NCBI RefSeq assembly: GCF_030540765.1
Contig: NZ_JAUOEL010000008.1
Coordinates: 62,001 to 126,000 of the forward strand
Origin: Flavivirga jejuensis
GTDB lineage: Bacteria; Bacteroidota; Bacteroidia; Flavobacteriales; Flavobacteriaceae
Length of the DNA: 64,000 nucleotides
Reading direction: 5' to 3'
A model generated the notes under the pieces. That model was given only the letters and a program-made list of their open reading frames with translations, ran no database searches and was not told where the DNA came from. The translations under genes and the position numbers were made by a program. This document shows positions 8,643-20,300 of this stretch, one piece after another. Position 1 is the stretch's first letter, and each line of letters opens with the position of its first letter.

Positions 8643-11399
8643 ATGAGAAAAATCATCATATTATCTCTATGCTTTATTACAAGCTATTATGCTTTTTCTC
8701 AAAATGAAGCTTCAAACTGGTATTTTGGTGAGAATGCAGGCATTCGTTTTAACCCGAATGGTAGTATTACAGAACTAACAAACGGGCAATTAAGCACAGA
8801 TGAAGGATGTACTACTATTTCAGACACAGATGGTAATTTATTATTTTACACAGATGGCATAACAGTATGGGATAGATTACACAGACCCATGCCAAATGCA
8901 AACGGGCTTACTGGAAATGGTTTATTTGGAGACCCCTCAAGTACACAATCGGCGATAGTAATTCCTAAGCCAAAAGACCCTAATATATATTATATCTTTA
9001 CTGTTGACACATCGCTTAATGATGATCCAGACTTCGGGTTTCACTATTCTGAGGTTGACATGAGATTAAATGGCACCTATGGGGATGTCACATCAAAAAA
9101 TATTAATCTACTCCCAAATAGTACCGAAAAAATTAGCGCTGTAGCAAAAGATTGTAAAACAGAGGCGCTTTGGGTAATCACCTTCTCTTCTCCTAATGGA
9201 GCTACGACTGATACAATTTTTAATACATTTCATGCTTACGAAATAACAGATACAGGTATCAATCTAACCCCAAAATCGACCACTTTTACAGATCTCTTTG
9301 TGGCTGACCAAAGAGGGTATTTAAAACTTTCTCCTGATGGCACAAAACTAGTGTGCGCAAATTCAACAGATGGCTTATTTCTTTATGATTTTGATGTCAA
9401 TTCTGGAACAGTTAGTAATCAAAGACCCATAAATATTAATTTTTCTCCCATTGGGAAACCCCAATCTCCTTATGGTGTTGAGTTTTCTCAAAACAATGAT
9501 ATTCTATATGTCTCTACCTATTATAATCCTGGAACAAATGAAGAATTTGTGGATCCTTCAGCACAATACGGTTCTCTTTTACAGTATGATTTAACTGCCA
9601 CAAATATAAGTGCTACAGAAATTGTTATTGATGACAGACAAATGTATAGAGGCAGCTTACAGTTAGGACCCGATGGTAGAATTTATAGAGCAATGAGTAT
9701 TACATATCCAATAGGTGCTCCATATTTATCTATTATTAATAATCCCAATGTTTTAGGAGCTTCATGTGATTACGAACATAATGCTATTCCTTTAAGTCGT
9801 AACTCAAGACAAGGCTTACCCCCTTTTATAACCTCCTTCTTTTCTGAAAAAATAGATATTATAAGAAACAGTTCTACATCTACCACAAGATTAGAACTAT
9901 GCGACGGAGATACATACACCTTAGAAGCCGATAATATCCCTGGAGCCACTTACACATGGACTTTAGATGGAAATCCTTCACCAGAATCCAGTTTTAAACA
10001 TGATGTCACAGCCCCTGGTGGATTATATAAAGTATTCATAGATTTGAATACAGGCATATGTGATGACACTTTTGAAGGCATTGCTAATGTTACTTTCTCT
10101 CCAAACCCAATAGCCTATGATGCTACTCTTACACAATGTGATGAAGACGGTATTTTAGGTGGTTTCACAAGATTTGATCTAACCCAAGCCAATGACGATT
10201 TAACGGGAGGAGTTCCAGAGACAGCAACCAGATTTTTTACCGATAGCAGTAGAAATAATGAAATTCCAAATAGTAGCGATTATATATATAATGCAGATAC
10301 TCCAAGCCCTGTATATGTTGAAGTTTATAATATAAATACAGATTGTTACGACACCTCTATATTAACCTTAGATTTAAGCATTCAAAATATGCAACCCTAT
10401 ACTTATGATGCTTGTGATGAATTAGGGTCTGAAGACGGTATTAATACGTTCAATCTAGATGATATTACCAGTAATATTCAAAACATTAATAGCTTTAATT
10501 ACCCCGTAACATATTACGAAACCCGCACGAACGCACTTCTGGAAGTAAACGATTTAGATACATCGCATACAAATGAAAACAGCCCATATAATCAAACAAT
10601 CTATGCTCGGGTTGAAAACAACAATGCCTGTTTTGGTATTATTGAAATAAGATTAATTGTTAAAGAATTACCAGATATAAATACCGAAGATGTAACCTAT
10701 TATTATTGCTTAAACACATCCCCTCAAACCATCCCAATTAATGCAGCACTTTTAAACGATTCTCCTAATAATTACACCTATAATTGGTCTACAGGTCAAA
10801 GCTCTTATGAAATCCAAATAAATGAACCAGGCACCTATACCGTAACAGTCACTAATACGAATCAATGTACTAAAGAAAAAACGATTGTTGTAGAACCGTC
10901 TAACATAGCAACCATTCAAGAAATTAATGTGGTTGATGGTACTCAAAACAATACAATAACAGTTATCACCTCTGGAGAAGGTATCTATGAATATAGATTG
11001 CTTGACGAAAACAATGTAATTGTATTTCCGTACCAAGAAAGTCATCTGTTTGAAAATGTCTCCCCTGGTATTTATACAGTAACAGTAAAAGATGTAAAAA
11101 ATGATTGCGGACCACCGAGTAAGGATCAAGTTTCAGTTATCGGTTTCCCTAAATTCTTTACTCCAAACAATGATGGCGCACATGACACCTGGCAAATATA
11201 TGGTGTCTCAAGTATGTTTCAACCAGATACCAAGATCCTCATCTTTAACAGGTACGGTAAATTAATAAAACAGCTCAACCCTATAGGTCCTGGTTGGGAT
11301 GGTACAATTAATGGGAACAAGCTCCCCACCGATGACTACTGGTTTTCCATAACACTACAAGACGGCAGAATCTTTAAAAACCATTTTACTTTAAAATAA
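8643..11399 (+). CDS. T9SS type B sorting domain-containing surface protein (918 aa)
   Basis: A Sec signal peptide (about 1-19, ending YYAFSQ) leads into a beta-propeller-like region (about 20-400) with SPDG-type turns. Next comes an Ig/PKD-like domain with LELCDGDTYTLEADN, then two repeats of about 100 residues opening with a CDE..DG motif (TQCDEDG, DACDELG). An Ig-like WSTGQ...GTYTVTV module follows, and residues from about 834 form the gliding-motility-type (type B) T9SS C-terminal domain: PKFFTPNNDGAHDTW, then IFNRYGKLIKQ, GWDGTING, DDYWF and a final HFTLK. It is exported across the outer membrane and attached or released by T9SS. It is the first of three tandem paralogues, and unlike the other two it lacks a terminal Arg. 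Confidence 0.9.
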   Translation: MRKIIILSLCFITSYYAFSQNEASNWYFGENAGIRFNPNGSITELTNGQLSTDEGCTTISDTDGNLLFYTDGITVWDRLHRPMPNANGLTGNGLFGDPSSTQSAIVIPKPKDPNIYYIFTVDTSLNDDPDFGFHYSEVDMRLNGTYGDVTSKNINLLPNSTEKISAVAKDCKTEALWVITFSSPNGATTDTIFNTFHAYEITDTGINLTPKSTTFTDLFVADQRGYLKLSPDGTKLVCANSTDGLFLYDFDVNSGTVSNQRPININFSPIGKPQSPYGVEFSQNNDILYVSTYYNPGTNEEFVDPSAQYGSLLQYDLTATNISATEIVIDDRQMYRGSLQLGPDGRIYRAMSITYPIGAPYLSIINNPNVLGASCDYEHNAIPLSRNSRQGLPPFITSFFSEKIDIIRNSSTSTTRLELCDGDTYTLEADNIPGATYTWTLDGNPSPESSFKHDVTAPGGLYKVFIDLNTGICDDTFEGIANVTFSPNPIAYDATLTQCDEDGILGGFTRFDLTQANDDLTGGVPETATRFFTDSSRNNEIPNSSDYIYNADTPSPVYVEVYNINTDCYDTSILTLDLSIQNMQPYTYDACDELGSEDGINTFNLDDITSNIQNINSFNYPVTYYETRTNALLEVNDLDTSHTNENSPYNQTIYARVENNNACFGIIEIRLIVKELPDINTEDVTYYYCLNTSPQTIPINAALLNDSPNNYTYNWSTGQSSYEIQINEPGTYTVTVTNTNQCTKEKTIVVEPSNIATIQEINVVDGTQNNTITVITSGEGIYEYRLLDENNVIVFPYQESHLFENVSPGIYTVTVKDVKNDCGPPSKDQVSVIGFPKFFTPNNDGAHDTWQIYGVSSMFQPDTKILIFNRYGKLIKQLNPIGPGWDGTINGNKLPTDDYWFSITLQDGRIFKNHFTLK

Positions 11400-11400
11400 A

Positions 11401-11465
11401 CCACTTCTGGGCTGGAAGTCTATAGATCTCGTTTAAACAGACTAAAAACCTGATTCGTGACAATG
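11401..11465 (+). repeat. dispersed intergenic repeat, copy 1 (about 65 bp)
   Basis: This segment aligns base for base, with some divergence, to 33779-33845. Shared blocks are the opening CCACT, AGTC.ATAG, TCGTTT, CAGACT and TTCGTGA. Both copies lie immediately downstream of, or between, genes and carry no open frame. The 530-bp spacer 11400-11929 otherwise holds the repeat at 11507 and AT-rich DNA with no gene. Confidence 0.7.
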
Positions 11466-11506
11466 TTATTGATAGGAGTGTTTTGTCATGTCGACATAGC
11501 AAAGCA

Positions 11507-11596
11507 TGAGTGACGAGACATCTCATAAAAATGAAATGCCTCCTCAAAAGCTACGCTTCATACCTTCAAACAAAATATATTTTATTTTCGATAACG
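11507..11596 (+). repeat. dispersed repeat of about 90 bp, copy 1 (inverted copy at 36569-36658)
   Basis: The stretch running from GAGTGACGAGACATCTCA through CTCAAAAGCTACGCTTCATA to TTTTCGATAACG is matched by the reverse complement of 36569-36658. About 85-90% of bases agree by eye. The element includes a hairpin (ACATCTCAT, loop, ATGAAATG in this copy; a perfect 9-bp stem in the other). It is non-coding. Confidence 0.8.
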
Positions 11597-11929
11597 TTTG
11601 GAATTGAAATAACCCCTTCATTTATACTCACAAAATACTCATTATCAATATTTAAAATATCAAACCAATGTTAAATTAAGGAGTATTTGTCATTTCAACG
11701 AAGGATAAATATCACAACACCATACAGATCCAAAAGAGCCCTGTAATTGGAAAATCCGACTCAAAAGTTGAAGAATTTTTAGACTAAAAAGACCGTAAAA
11801 CTAATTAAAATGCGTTTCATTGTGTTTTTTTGTGTTTCGTTTTTAAAACTGCTACTTTCCGACCCTAATTAGAAGTGCTTTACATAAGTATTTGCCTAAA
11901 AAAATCAAAAAAAAGAAAACCTATAAGCT

Positions 11930-14900
11930 ATGAGATTTATTTACTATATCTTACCTATACTCATTTGCTGCAATAATTTGGCTTTTTCTCAGCAAATATC
12001 AGTAGATAGTAGTGTTGGTTTACAACAGCTTATAGAAGATAATTTTGAACAAACCTGTGTGGAAATTTCAAATATTTCTTCCTCAGTAAATGGTTCTGGA
12101 TCTGGAATTAATAGTTATGGTGCTTTTAATAGAGCTAGTTCTAATTTTCCGTTTCAAAGCGGTATTGTACTTAGTACAGGTAATGCAAATTCAGCAGGAA
12201 ATGCTACCATAAGTACGCCCTTAAGTGATACCTCAACAACCTGGAATACAGATAATGATATTGAAACAGCTTTAGGTATAACCAATACGACTAATGCAAC
12301 CTCCATAGAGTTTGACCTTATATCTGCTTACAATCAACTTCAATTTAATTATATTTTTGCTTCAGAAGAATATGATGATGATTTTGCCTGTAATTCTGGA
12401 GATAGCTTTGTCATGCTAATTAAAGAAGCTGGTACTGCTGCCCCATATCAAAACATAGCATTAATTCCTGGCACTTCTACACCTATAAGAGTTTTAAATA
12501 TTAGAGAAGAAATAAACCCCATCTCCTGCCCTGCTCAAAACAATCAATACTTTGATGGATTTACCTTGGGAGATACTAATTTTTATGGCAGAACAACAGT
12601 ACTTAACGCCTCTACTAGTATTTTACCAGAAACCACATATCACATTAAATTAATTATTGCAGACCAACCTGATGGCACATTCGATTCTGCGGTATTCATT
12701 CAAAGTAATACCTTTAATGCGGCTGTAGATTTAGGTCCAGACATCAATTCTTGTTCTAATGTAGCTCCTTTAAGCGCAGGTACACACCCTTCTTCGGCTA
12801 ATTATCAATGGTATTTTAATAACAATCTCATATCAGGAGCGATAAATTCATCCTATGACGCTACTCAAGATGGCACCTACAGAGTTGTTGTCACCTTACC
12901 CTTAAATAGCCAACCGTGCTCTGTAGAAGATGAGATTCAAGTAGCACTAAATACAGAAGCGACTATACCCGCAAATTCAGTATCACCTCTTACTTTATGC
13001 GACGATCCTTCCAATGGCATTGGCGAAGAGACATTTACACTAAATCAAAAAGAAGCAGACATACAACTTATAAGTCCTTTTTCTAATACAGTTATTACAT
13101 ATCATGAAACAGATGCAGATGCCAGAAACGTTGGCACCCCAGGAATAATCACTGCAAACAACCTAACAACACCTACCATTTTTGTTAGACTATATGATAT
13201 AGATAATGGGTGTTACGCCTATACAAGTTTTAATTTAACAGTAACTGCATTACCTTCTTTTACATTACCTGGTACTATACCTATTTGTGATGAAGATGGT
13301 TCCATAGACGGTATTACCCTTATAGATTTATCTCAAAATGATGATGATATAAGGGTTGATCAAACTCATTTGGTCACCTATCATTTAACTTCTAACGGTG
13401 CTATAACAGGAGATAATTCTATACCAGATAAAACAGTTTATATTAACACAAATACACCTACTGAGACCATTTACGCTAGAGTTTTAGATATAAATACAAC
13501 CTGTGTTTCGGCTCCCATACCACTTACTCTAGATATATCTCGAGCACCAACAGTAGCCACAGAAAATACGGTATACCTTGATGCCTGCGATAGAGATCTG
13601 GATGGTTTTGCTAATTTTGATTTAGAAGAAGCAATCCCAGATATCGTGGGAACACTTACCAATTACACGCCTTACTTTTACGAAAATGAAAGTGATGCCA
13701 GAGCTGGTAACAACAATTTCATAGCAGACCCTTCAAATTATATAAATACAGATAGAAATGGAGACGATCTGGGAGTTCAGCCCATATATATAAGAATTGA
13801 AGATAATACAACAGGTTGTGCTTCAGTGGTTACATTTGAGATACACACCAACTTACTACAAACAGGTACAGATCTAGGTGAATTCGCTCTTTGTGATGAT
13901 GATATAGATACAACAAACTCCCTAAACTTTAGTCTCTCTGCTGTAGAAGGACAAATCAGACTCCCTCTTGAACATCTACCAAACCCTATAACAGTTACTT
14001 TTTATGAAACTGAAGAAGATAGAAATAATGATAATTTCTTACCCAAAAGTTCTCCATACCCTGTAACTGACTCAACAACCTTATTTGTAAAAATAGAAAA
14101 TGGTATATGTACAGAAAATGGCGAAATAACTTTAAGAATAGACCCCCCTATAATATTTCCAGCCATAGAAGATCCTGTGGCTATTTGTGATACAGATACT
14201 GATGGAATTGTTGATATAGATTTACATAATTTAGATAATTTAGTAACTGGAGGGAATCCTGCTTTTGTTGTTTCTTACTTTCTTACTGCTGCTGCTGCCG
14301 ATACTGGTACTGTTGGAGAAATACAAACATATCCTAACGCATCAGGCACTGTAGAGGTACATGCACGTATAACAAACGTAACGCCTGGGATAACATGTCA
14401 TGCTGTTAGCACCTTCGAGATGACTGTGTTTCCTATTCCTATAATTAGTACTCCTACTCCAGACCCTATTTGTGATACTGTTGATGGTGACCCTAATGGT
14501 TTTTCTGTATTCGATTTAAATACTGTTATTAATGATTTGGTATCCAACCCTACAGGATTGAATATACAATTCTATAAAACCAGCGATGCTGCAGATATTG
14601 GTGATGCTACAAGCACTAACCCAGATTGGATCCCTTCCAATCAATGGAGTACTTTTAATACAGACACACAAGAAATATTTGCACGTGTAGAAGAATCTGG
14701 TTCTAGCCAAGACTGTAACCCGTATGCCGTAACATCTTTTTTTATATATGTAAATACTGAGCCTACTATAGATCCAAATCTTAAATTAAGAGTTTGTAAA
14801 AACAACAACGCAACAGACCCTGATGTTATATTAGAAGATTATGACAGCCTGGTATTAAATGGTCAAACAGGTAAAGAAGTCTTTTATTATTCTGATAATA

Positions 14901-16927
14901 CCTTTACTACTTTGATTCCAAAAACCACCCCAATACCAAGTTTTAATGGTGATATATATATTCGTGTTGAAAATATAACAGACCCTAACGGTTGTTTTGC
15001 AACAGCCACAGTACCATTAGTAATATCCGATAATCCAATGTACGCACCTATAACACCACTTCCTATTTGTGAAGCGAATGTTAATGGTAACTACATCTTT
15101 AACTTAGAAGATAAAGCTGCTGAAATTAAAGCCTCTTCCACAGATATTCTAAATATTACGTTTCACAAACTAGAGAGTAATGCAGAAAATAACATACAAG
15201 ATATTACAGATAATATAAACTATATTGGTACAGCCAACGAAACTTTATACATAAGGATTGAAAGAGACGATACTAAATGTGCGGTGGTTGAACCTTTAAT
15301 TTTATTCGTTTTTACAATACCAGAAACAACCGACGCTTCTCCATATATCCTATGTGATTATGACAGTGTTCCCGATGGCGTAGAAACGGCATTTGATTTA
15401 ACTATAGCAGAAGGTGAAGGTAGCTATTTCGAAATTACAGATAGATTTAACACCTCTTTTGTCACTCACTACTTTAGAAGTACCGATGACATTAATTATG
15501 ATGATGGTTTAGACAACTCTAAAGCCATACCAAATAGTGAGCTTTCTGCATATATATCAGGCTCTACAACCATTCAGGTTAAAATAACCAATACCAATAC
15601 TGGTTGCTTTAAAACGATACCTTTTGAATTACAAGTAATAGCACCACCTGTATTTAATAACAATGTAGAAATACCAGAATGTTATAATAATTCTAATAGT
15701 TATGATTTAACACAAGTCAATACCTCATTAGTAAATGATACCAGTTTGGTTACTATAAGTTACCATTTAACCGAAAACGATGCCAGTACTAATTCAGGCA
15801 TTTATAACGCGAACATTTTTAATTACACCACTACTGGAGACAACATTATAGGTGTTAGAATTGAAGACAACACAACACAATGCGTATCAACAACTAGCTT
15901 TACTCTTAAAATTTTGCCAAACCCTATTGCGAATACAACGCCTGGTTTAGTGAGTTGTGATGATGATTTTGATGGTTTTTTTGAATTTGATTTACCAACA
16001 TTAACAGCAAATACTATTTTAGGAACTCAAAACGCTTCAGACTATACGATTACCTATTACAATGATTCAGCGAATGCCGAAGCTGGTATAGATGCTATAG
16101 ATAATGAAAACTATCCTGCATCTAATGGTGATATAATTTATGCCCGTATCGAAAATAATACTACAGGCTGTTTTGATACCACACAATTTACAACCCGTAT
16201 AAATCCTTTACCAATTATCCCCATAGATGATATCGTTCCGCTATGTATAGATAATCTACCTTTAATAATTAGTGCAGAAACTGGTAATCCTGACGATACG
16301 TACTTATGGTCTACTGGTGCCACTACATCAGAAATACTTTTAGATGATATTAGCGATGTTGGAGATTATACAGTAACAGTTACCCGACCATATTTTACTG
16401 GTGATTGCTCATACCAGCTTCCTTTTACAGTTATAGAATCTGAAGCAGCCACAATAAATTTTACAACTACGATTGATTTTACAGATCCAAATAGCATTAC
16501 AGTAGATATTGATACCAGTAATCTTGGTAATTATGTATTTATATTAGATGATGGAGAACCACAAACATCCAATATCTTCGAGAACGTAACATTTGGGTTA
16601 CATACAGTCACAGTTAGAGATTTAAATGGTTGTATGGATATAACTAGAGAAGTTTTTGTTTTTGATATTCCCAAATTTGTTACACCCAATAATGATGGTG
16701 CTTACGACACCTGGCATATTGTAGGTGCGAATCAACTTCCTGGTACTATCGTATATATTTATAACAGGCATGGCAAACTTATTAAAACTTTGCCATACAC
16801 ATCAATTGGTTGGGATGGCACATATAATGGAGAAAATATGCCTTCTGATGATTATTGGTTTTCAGCCGACGTTATCCAAAATGGCAATGCATTTAATCTT
16901 CAAGGACACTTTACTCTAAAGCGTTAA
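11930..16927 (+). CDS. T9SS type B surface protein with choice-of-anchor L domain (1665 aa)
   Basis: A signal peptide (about 1-20, ending LAFSQ) is followed by a choice-of-anchor L domain (about 25-265; hallmark residues GIVLSTG, FNYIFASEEYDD and FVMLIKE) and an Ig-like domain with YQWYFNN. Then come eleven tandem units of about 92-109 residues. Each opens with a Cys-Asp loop such as CDDP, CDED, CDRD, CDTD or CDYD, followed by DG and an F-D-L strand; the cysteines lie near 355, 451, 551, 653, 751, 846, 954, 1045, 1140, 1249 and 1341. A WSTGA Ig module precedes the type B T9SS domain (about 1579-1665; PKFVTPNNDGAYDTW to HFTLKR). It is a secreted adhesin-like protein, probably calcium-binding (inference). 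Confidence 0.92.
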   Translation: MRFIYYILPILICCNNLAFSQQISVDSSVGLQQLIEDNFEQTCVEISNISSSVNGSGSGINSYGAFNRASSNFPFQSGIVLSTGNANSAGNATISTPLSDTSTTWNTDNDIETALGITNTTNATSIEFDLISAYNQLQFNYIFASEEYDDDFACNSGDSFVMLIKEAGTAAPYQNIALIPGTSTPIRVLNIREEINPISCPAQNNQYFDGFTLGDTNFYGRTTVLNASTSILPETTYHIKLIIADQPDGTFDSAVFIQSNTFNAAVDLGPDINSCSNVAPLSAGTHPSSANYQWYFNNNLISGAINSSYDATQDGTYRVVVTLPLNSQPCSVEDEIQVALNTEATIPANSVSPLTLCDDPSNGIGEETFTLNQKEADIQLISPFSNTVITYHETDADARNVGTPGIITANNLTTPTIFVRLYDIDNGCYAYTSFNLTVTALPSFTLPGTIPICDEDGSIDGITLIDLSQNDDDIRVDQTHLVTYHLTSNGAITGDNSIPDKTVYINTNTPTETIYARVLDINTTCVSAPIPLTLDISRAPTVATENTVYLDACDRDLDGFANFDLEEAIPDIVGTLTNYTPYFYENESDARAGNNNFIADPSNYINTDRNGDDLGVQPIYIRIEDNTTGCASVVTFEIHTNLLQTGTDLGEFALCDDDIDTTNSLNFSLSAVEGQIRLPLEHLPNPITVTFYETEEDRNNDNFLPKSSPYPVTDSTTLFVKIENGICTENGEITLRIDPPIIFPAIEDPVAICDTDTDGIVDIDLHNLDNLVTGGNPAFVVSYFLTAAAADTGTVGEIQTYPNASGTVEVHARITNVTPGITCHAVSTFEMTVFPIPIISTPTPDPICDTVDGDPNGFSVFDLNTVINDLVSNPTGLNIQFYKTSDAADIGDATSTNPDWIPSNQWSTFNTDTQEIFARVEESGSSQDCNPYAVTSFFIYVNTEPTIDPNLKLRVCKNNNATDPDVILEDYDSLVLNGQTGKEVFYYSDNTFTTLIPKTTPIPSFNGDIYIRVENITDPNGCFATATVPLVISDNPMYAPITPLPICEANVNGNYIFNLEDKAAEIKASSTDILNITFHKLESNAENNIQDITDNINYIGTANETLYIRIERDDTKCAVVEPLILFVFTIPETTDASPYILCDYDSVPDGVETAFDLTIAEGEGSYFEITDRFNTSFVTHYFRSTDDINYDDGLDNSKAIPNSELSAYISGSTTIQVKITNTNTGCFKTIPFELQVIAPPVFNNNVEIPECYNNSNSYDLTQVNTSLVNDTSLVTISYHLTENDASTNSGIYNANIFNYTTTGDNIIGVRIEDNTTQCVSTTSFTLKILPNPIANTTPGLVSCDDDFDGFFEFDLPTLTANTILGTQNASDYTITYYNDSANAEAGIDAIDNENYPASNGDIIYARIENNTTGCFDTTQFTTRINPLPIIPIDDIVPLCIDNLPLIISAETGNPDDTYLWSTGATTSEILLDDISDVGDYTVTVTRPYFTGDCSYQLPFTVIESEAATINFTTTIDFTDPNSITVDIDTSNLGNYVFILDDGEPQTSNIFENVTFGLHTVTVRDLNGCMDITREVFVFDIPKFVTPNNDGAYDTWHIVGANQLPGTIVYIYNRHGKLIKTLPYTSIGWDGTYNGENMPSDDYWFSADVIQNGNAFNLQGHFTLKR

Positions 16928-16933
16928 TTTTAT

Positions 16934-17078
16934 TATTGATAATAAACGGAAATAATAATATCTTTATATAAAACAAGGATTAATGATTTTGAATCTAAGT
17001 TCAGTTAATAATGTAATGTTAGGATGAATTAATTTAAATGTATGAAAATATGCTGTTTGTCATTCCTCAAAGGCAGAA
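16934..17078 (+). repeat. dispersed repeat of about 145 bp, copy 1 (second copy at 27103-27250)
   Basis: TATTGATAATAAACGGAAA opens both copies identically. Later blocks GGTTAATGATTTT-like, CTAAGTT and GAATTAATTTAAATGTATG, and the close TGTTTGTCATT, are also shared in the same order. It begins 7 bp after the stop of the preceding T9SS gene. No ORF is present. The remainder of the spacer to 17376 is AT-rich with no recognised gene. Confidence 0.82.
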
Positions 17079-17376
17079 ATCCTCTCGATATCTAAAACAC
17101 ATACAACTCCTATTTCTAAAATAAGAGCTAAGAACTAAACAAATGATATGTTTTCTTTGAGCGATAATTGACACAATACTCGAAACATATTACTACAAAT
17201 CAACAAAATACATGTATCTTTAGTCCTTTTATCTAAAAGTTTTAAACCTTTACTACTTTAGTAGGTCTAAAATAAACGAAATAATTTATTTTTAGTTTCT
17301 AGTAATCTTTAATTTTAATTTACTTTGATTTGATTTTAGACATCTAACCAATTAATAGCAAAACTTTAAACCCATA

Positions 17377-20300
17377 ATGCAGACCTGTTCTTATATAAAG
17401 ATATTATTATTTTTATCTTTATTTTCAATGTCTATTCAAGGCTTTTCTCAATTAAGTAACAAGCATTATATCCCACCATTAACTAACGCCAATTTTAATT
17501 CTGCTTTCCCAGAAGACCAATATATTTATTTATCCACTCCAAGCACCTCAGATATTGCATATACAATAACACCCATAGGCCAAGCTTCAAGTATCACTGG
17601 TATTTTATCAAGCACAAACCCAGCAATAATACCATTAGGTTCGGGAAATGGTCAACTATTCATGCTCTCTAGCCAAACCAGTACGGTAACTAATAATAAA
17701 GGTTATATTATCGAAGCAACAGGATCTGTTTATGCATCTATTAGAGTTAATGCAGGAGCACAAGCAGGAGCATTAGTAAGTAAAGGTTTATCGGCTTTAG
17801 GTACAACATTTAGAATTGGAAGTTTTACCAACGAAAATCCTCAAGATAATTTTTTGAGTTTTGTGTCAGTAATGGCTACTGAGAATAATACTCAAATAAG
17901 ATTTGATGACCTTCCTTCTGGATTAATTATTGAAAATTATTCTGGACCAACCCCAGTTATTACAACTTTAAATGAAGGCGAAAGTTATACCATAGCCATA
18001 AGTAGTGATGCTACTTCTATAAATAGAGATGGTTTAATTGGTTGCTTAGTAAGCTCAGACAAGCCTATAGTTGTTAATTGTGGTTCTGCAAATGGTAGTT
18101 TTCATAATGGTAATGGTAGAGATTATGGTATAGACCAAATCGTTGATGTAACAAAAGTAGGCACCGAATATATTTTTGTTAAAGGAGACGGAAGTAATAA
18201 TTGGGAAAACATTTTAATAGTGGCTCATACAAATAATACAACTATTAGTATTAATGGAAATGCATCTATAGCTACTATAAATGCTGGTGATTACTATGTT
18301 ATTGAAGGTGGTCAATACAGTACATCTGGTAATATGTATGTTCAAACATCCCAACCCGTTTTTGCATACCAAGGTATAGGAGCAGATCCTAACAGTGAAG
18401 CCAATCAAGGCATGTTCTTTGTACCTCCCTTAAGCTGTGAAGCTAGAGGCGATCTAGATAATATTGCAAATATTAATAATATAGGCAGTACAAATTATAC
18501 TGGAGGCATTACCTTAATAACTAAAATTGGTGCTACAGTTACTGTCACATCTTCAACTTCTGGTAATGTTGCTATAGGTTCACCTAGTGCTGTTACAGGA
18601 AAATCTGATTATATAACTTATAAAGTGACTGGACTTTCTGGTAATATTTCAGTTCAAAGTACAGACGAATTATATTGCGCTTATTACAATCAAAATGATA
18701 CCGCTACTTCTGGGAGTTTTTATTCAGGGTTTCCTTCTGCTCCAGAAATAAATTTTGATCTAACATTTACACCACTTGGAATTTGCATTCCTAATGCCAC
18801 TCTTGAGATTTCAAATATGAGTAATTTCTCAAGTATAGAATGGTATCACGATGATGGAACAGGGTTTGTAGGAACAGGCAATAATACATCGCAATTTGTT
18901 CCTAGCGTTTCTGGAACTTATAAAGCCATTGGAATCTTAATCTGTTCAGGAGATCCTTTAGAATCTCTTGAAGTTCCTGTAAGTATTTGTCCTGATGACG
19001 TTGATGTAGATGGTATTATCGATAATATTGATATTGATAACGATAATGATGGGATTTTAAATTGTGTGGAATCTTATGGAGACTATGATATCAATCTATC
19101 AAATACAGCATCTGGAAGTATATCTATTGGAGGAGGATACACCTACAATGGTACTACAACTCCCATTGGAAATGTAGCGGCAACACCTTTTATTGGTGAT
19201 AGTGATGGCACCTTTTTAAGCAATACGCCAAATAAAAATGGAACAGTAGAAACCAGTGTCACTTACGACTTAAATTTTAATACCCCATTAAATTTAATGG
19301 TTGAATATGCAACGGCATCTAGCCTTGGAACCAGTTTACTAACCAACGACCAAGAGTTTATAATTAAAGTTCCCAATACCAGAACCATTACCCTTTTAGA
19401 TCCAAATGACCAGTTGTTAGTTGATACTAATTTTGATGGTATATACGAAACTGGAGTCACTCAATTTTCTGCTTTCGAAATTAGATTTAAATTAAATACT
19501 TTTTCACTCGCTATTGGTTCTGGAACATTTAGTTTTTTAGCAAATAGTGTTGATAATTTTACTTATGTTCATAAAAATAATTCAGATACAAACAGCAATC
19601 AGGCGTCATTTAAAATTTCAGCAACATGTATTGGAAAAGATACAGATTTTGATGGCATTGAAGATGCTTTAGATTTAGATAGTGATAACGACGGTCTACC
19701 AGATTTTGTTGAAAATGATGGCTTCTTAATCCCCCTATCGGGTATAGATGTTGATTTAAACGGACTAGATGATGTTTATGATATAAATGCTACCCTTCTC
19801 GATTCTGATAACGATGCTGTATTTGATTTTTACGATTTAGACAGCGATAATGATGGTATCTACGATTTAATAGAATCGGGACAATTTGGTACCCTGTCTG
19901 ACACCAATTTAGATGGTATTGAAGATGGTCCTAATTATGGTGTAAATGGTTGGGCAGATGCCGCAGAAACGACGCCCGACAGCAATATAATTGGTTATGC
20001 ACCAAATGACTTAGATAATGATTCCATATTTTCTTATATTGATTTAGATAGTGATGGTGATACCTGTAGCGATGTTATTGAAGCGGGTTTTTCTGATGCA
20101 GATAACAATGCCATATTAGGAGATAATGCTATCACAACTAACGCCACTGGGTTAGTTACAAATGCCAACGATGGTTACACCCTTCCAGATAGCAACTATT
20201 TAAATTTTGCACCTATAATTATTACAACCCAACCTCAAGATACTGCCGTTTGCCATTTTTCTAGTACCACACTATCCATAATAACATCAACTATCGGTAC

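Noticed and set aside
10752-11129. 125-codon minus-strand frame inside the first T9SS gene
   Set aside because: It is opposite a well-supported coding region and has no domain features.
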